From: Ignavibacteria bacterium
Lineage (GTDB): Bacteria > Bacteroidota > Ignavibacteria > Ignavibacteriales > Ignavibacteriaceae
Direction of reading: 5' to 3'
Assembly: GCA_017302895.1 (NCBI GenBank)
Contig: JAFLBV010000001.1
Coordinates: 1,535,001-1,599,000 of the forward strand
Length of the DNA: 64,000 bases
Every line of letters begins with the position of its first letter. The stretch's first letter is position 1. A program made the translations under genes and the position numbers. Of this stretch, positions 61,552-64,000 are shown one piece after another. The notes beneath the pieces are model-generated. The model did not search any database. It worked only from the letters and a program-made list of their open reading frames with translations, and was not told the DNA's origin.

Positions 61552-61567
61552 TTCTTCAGTATAAATT

Positions 61568-62374
61568 CTATTTGATAAGCCGGGCATCGAGGTACTTCTT
61601 AAGTGACTCGAATGCATCCTTTGGCGTATCATGTACCTCAAAAATATTGACATCCTCGGGTGAAATGGTGCCCACCTCAATCAGTTTATCAAAATTGATC
61701 AGGTTTTTCCAAAAATCACTTCCATAGAGAATAATCTTCATCTCCTTTGTCATTTTTCTGGTTTGAACCAGTGTGAGAATTTCGAACATCTCATCGAGAG
61801 TGCCGAACCCTCCCGGAAAGATAACGACAGCCTTGGCAAGATATGCGAACCAGAATTTCCTCATGAAAAAGTAATGGAACTCGAATCCCAGTTCGTCAAT
61901 CACATAGTCGTTCATGCTTTCTTCTTTTGGAAGGCTGATGGTGAGGCCTACGGATTTGCATCCTGAGAGGGTTGCTCCCTTGTTGGCAGCTTCCATAATT
62001 CCGGGACCTCCGCCTGTAACAATAGCAAAGCCTTTATCTTCGGTGGTTCGCGAGTTAAGGTATTCTCCCGTGAGTTTTGAAAATTCAACAGCATCTTCAT
62101 AATATTTTGCTGAAGCGAGCTCTCTTTCGAGTTGCTTTTTGTCTTCTTCGGTCGCGTTTCCGGAATTCTCCAATTGCTTTGCCTTGTCAAGAACCACTTC
62201 CAACGGCTTGATTCTGGCAGATCCAAAAACAACAACAGTATTGGTAATTTTATTTCTTTTGAATTTAGCTTCGGGGTCGAGGTATTCAGAAAGAATTCTT
62301 ACAGTTCTGCCTTCGGATGAGTTCAGAAATTCTTCATTTTTATAAGATTTAGGTGGTCTTCTTGTCATATCCAC
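61568..62374 (-). CDS. LOG family Rossmann-fold protein (TIGR00730-like)
   Basis: A 268-residue cytoplasmic protein of the LONELY GUY / TIGR00730 family. The nucleotide-binding and catalytic motif PGGFGTLDE is at 187-195; VTGGGPGIMEAANKG is at 120-133. Members release the base from a nucleoside 5'-monophosphate (cytokinin-activating type) or cleave ribose-5-phosphate from pyrimidine/purine nucleotides. An extension of about 90 residues before the core is longer than in the smallest members, as in the type II group. The start is a GTG at 62374, with AGAGG five bases ahead; an ATG two codons later (62368) is nearly as good. Confidence 0.87.
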   Translation of the reverse strand: MDMTRRPPKSYKNEEFLNSSEGRTVRILSEYLDPEAKFKRNKITNTVVVFGSARIKPLEVVLDKAKQLENSGNATEEDKKQLERELASAKYYEDAVEFSKLTGEYLNSRTTEDKGFAIVTGGGPGIMEAANKGATLSGCKSVGLTISLPKEESMNDYVIDELGFEFHYFFMRKFWFAYLAKAVVIFPGGFGTLDEMFEILTLVQTRKMTKEMKIILYGSDFWKNLINFDKLIEVGTISPEDVNIFEVHDTPKDAFESLKKYLDARLIK

Positions 62375-62469
62375 TGTTTCCTCTATTTTATGTTTTTCAA
62401 TAAAAACAATAATTCATATCTTTAAAGTTAAATAAGTAAACTTTATAAATAAACCTGTGAAAATCGATT

Positions 62470-63696
62470 TTGCGGCTAAAATTAAAAAATAATTATTTCA
62501 TTACACTATTTCTTTTCCTTTCCCTCCCCCTTTTGGCGCAGTACCAGGATGTTCGCTCGGGGATAAACAATATCCTCACTGCAATGCCTGCCGGAACCCA
62601 GTGGTCGATTCTTGTAGTTGACGCCGAGACAAACGATACGGTTTACACATACGGCCACCGGAATGTTATGATTCCTGCATCCAATACCAAAGTGGTAACA
62701 AGTGCGGCGGCACTTCACCTGCTTGGCGGGGATTTCATTTTGGCTACCGAACTAAGGTATTTGGGAAGTATAAGCACAACAGGAGTACTGACGGGCGATC
62801 TGTACATAAAAGGATTGGGGAATCCGCTCTTCACCACGAAGGACCTGGAAACATTTGTTGCCAAATTCAAGAAAAGTGGTGTAAGAGAGATAACCGGGAA
62901 TATAATCGGTGATGACAGTTACTTTGATGACCTTTACAGCAGGTCGCAGTATGTAGGGAGCGGCGAGTATGATTACGAGACATATCCTCTTTCGGCACTT
63001 GTTCTCGACAAAAACATCTGGATAACAGGAAACAAATTCACCACACCTCCCGTTGCGATAGCTGAAAAATTGAAAGCTGCCCTCGAAAAAGAGGGGATAA
63101 GAATTGACGGTAATGCGGTTTCAGGAGTTATGCCCCGTGGTTGCAGCCTTGTGGTAACTTCGGAAGTGCGGCTTGCAGAGTTGCTGAAGATCGTGAACAA
63201 GCGGAGTGACAATTTTTACGCTGAATATACAATGAAGCTGATTAGTGCCGCAGTAAACGGAGAGAGAGGAAATACAAAGAACGGAATAAAGCTTTGTATC
63301 GGTTTTTTGAATGAGTCGGGTGCCTATTTGAAAGGGACAATTCTTGCTGATGGAAGTGGTTTGTCGAGGAGAAATCAAATCCCGACTGGTGTGATAGTAA
63401 AAATTTATGAGTACATTTACGGGAATCAGGTTTTCAGATCGCAGTTCTTTTCAACTCTCAGTATATCAGGTGTGGATGGTACCTTGCGTTCCCGGATGGA
63501 ACAGGCAAACGGTGACAACAATCTGAAAGGGAAGACAGGTACTCTCTCGGGTGTTATTACATTAAGCGGATATTTCAAGACGAAGAGGGGGAGGGATATG
63601 ATAGGAGCTGTTTTCTTCAATTATACATACGGTTACCCTGATTATTACAGGGCGCTGCAGGATCAGATATTTAATCTGCTTATCGACAAGCTATAA
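62470..63696 (+). CDS. dacB: D-alanyl-D-alanine carboxypeptidase/endopeptidase (PBP4 type)
   Basis: A 408-residue exported penicillin-binding protein of the S13 family. After a signal peptide (YFITLFLFLSLPLLAQ) come SxxK at Ser71/Lys74 (PASNTK), SxN at 246-248 (RSDN) and KTG at 355-357 (KGKTGTLSG). The 170-residue gap between the first two holds the extra domains of this class. It trims peptidoglycan cross-bridges or stem peptides in the periplasm. The start is a TTG at 62470, the only start codon directly before the signal peptide in this frame. A bidirectional hairpin follows. Confidence 0.88.
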   Translation: MRLKLKNNYFITLFLFLSLPLLAQYQDVRSGINNILTAMPAGTQWSILVVDAETNDTVYTYGHRNVMIPASNTKVVTSAAALHLLGGDFILATELRYLGSISTTGVLTGDLYIKGLGNPLFTTKDLETFVAKFKKSGVREITGNIIGDDSYFDDLYSRSQYVGSGEYDYETYPLSALVLDKNIWITGNKFTTPPVAIAEKLKAALEKEGIRIDGNAVSGVMPRGCSLVVTSEVRLAELLKIVNKRSDNFYAEYTMKLISAAVNGERGNTKNGIKLCIGFLNESGAYLKGTILADGSGLSRRNQIPTGVIVKIYEYIYGNQVFRSQFFSTLSISGVDGTLRSRMEQANGDNNLKGKTGTLSGVITLSGYFKTKRGRDMIGAVFFNYTYGYPDYYRALQDQIFNLLIDKL

Positions 63697-63729
63697 AAAA
63701 AGGCTGCCTTTTTTGGGCAGCCTTTTTTT
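63695..63729. terminator. Bidirectional terminator between dacB and secG
   Basis: GGCTGCC (63702-63708) pairs with GGCAGCC (63716-63722); A-runs before and T-runs after extend the stem and supply a U-tract in both directions. It serves dacB on the plus strand and secG on the minus strand, and shares its first bases with the dacB stop codon. Confidence 0.82.
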
Positions 63730-63745
63730 CAATAAACTTTTAATA

Positions 63746-64000
63746 CTATTTAGCGGGTTGATTTCCACCTGGATTTGCGGGAGCAGTCTGATTTGATCCG
63801 CCCTTTTGGATAACGCTTTCAGCACTTGATCCGGTCGGAAGGAAGAAACCATTAACGAGAATGGTAAGAATGGCAATTGTAGCAGCCATTACCCAGGTTG
63901 CTTTAGAAAGAAAGTCAGCCGTACGGCGTGTACCAAACATGCTACCAACACTTCCACCACCGAAAGTCGCAGTCAAACCACTTCCCTTGGACTGTTGTGT
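63746..64000 (-). CDS. secG: Protein translocase subunit SecG, partial
   Basis: The gene runs off the right edge: its 5' part is beyond base 64000, so 84 C-terminal residues are seen. The frame reads TQQSKGSGLTATFGGGSVGSMFGTRRTADFLSKATWVMAA from the edge; QxSKG-x-GL and FGTRRTADFL are SecG signatures. A second membrane helix (WVMAATIAILTILVNGFFL) and a Pro/Asn/Gly-rich tail follow. SecG is the small stimulatory subunit of the SecYEG inner-membrane channel. It faces dacB tail to tail. Confidence 0.93.
   Translation of the reverse strand, partial: TQQSKGSGLTATFGGGSVGSMFGTRRTADFLSKATWVMAATIAILTILVNGFFLPTGSSAESVIQKGGSNQTAPANPGGNQPAK

Overview
The window is a contiguous piece of a bacterial chromosome with modest GC content. 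It most likely comes from the Ignavibacteria / Chlorobi side of the FCB (Bacteroidota) superphylum. Evidence seen here: two surface proteins with type IX secretion (T9SS) C-terminal tails of the YQNYPNPFNPSTT type, a PorU-like C25 sortase, a bacterial geranylgeranylglyceryl-phosphate-synthase homologue, and promoter-like pairs TTG-N19/20-TAnnTTTn that resemble the Bacteroidota -33/-7 consensus rather than TTGACA/TATAAT. Several essential genes appear to start at TTG behind a good Shine-Dalgarno. No tRNA, rRNA, CRISPR array, prophage or transposase was seen.

Layout. 1-2.3 kb: two exported thioredoxin-fold proteins, a small cysteine-patterned protein on the minus strand, and the prenyl-glyceryl-phosphate synthase. 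2.3-17.6 kb: an envelope glycan and secretion region with a GT-C membrane glycosyltransferase, a Wzx-type flippase, a GT-A glycosyltransferase, the large PorU-like sortase, three more polytopic GT-C-like proteins (two are paralogues of each other) and an NAD-dependent sugar epimerase. 17.8-27.8 kb: a housekeeping block, rplM-rpsI-rpsB-tsf-pyrH-frr, a BamA/TamA-like Omp85 protein, then yicC-gmk-rpoZ-coaBC-udg. 27.9-35.5 kb: a stress and signalling region with a tandem universal stress protein coupled to an antiporter-EIIA fusion, a PAS histidine kinase with a single-domain response regulator, a convergent hybrid kinase, and small exported proteins.

35.7-48.3 kb: metabolism and transport, with two divergent SLC45-like MFS carriers, a GNAT, a PabB-PabC fusion, a sodium:solute symporter translationally coupled to a GH20 hexosaminidase, and a convergent AddB-like iron-sulfur nuclease gene with a small unknown partner. 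48.3-52.3 kb: an outer membrane barrel, an M14 carboxypeptidase, an ECF sigma / anti-sigma pair and a second UspA. 52.3-58.3 kb: a three-gene secreted beta-helix cassette bracketed by three copies of a short palindromic repeat; one gene is a fusion version of the other two. 58.3-64 kb: a DEAD-box helicase with a long leader and an RSSEG-repeat tail, a zinc-ribbon/Tudor-like small protein with rpsU, a LOG-family protein, a PBP4-type carboxypeptidase and the 3' part of secG running off the window edge.

How the genes fit together (inference): the glycan genes beside porU could build or export the surface polysaccharide to which T9SS cargo is attached, and the beta-helix proteins at 53-58 kb are plausible cargo. 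The stretches most worth a second look are the repeat-bracketed beta-helix cassette with its split/fused gene pair and an in-frame palindromic insertion, the small zinc-ribbon/Tudor protein, and the small five-cysteine protein near the left end.
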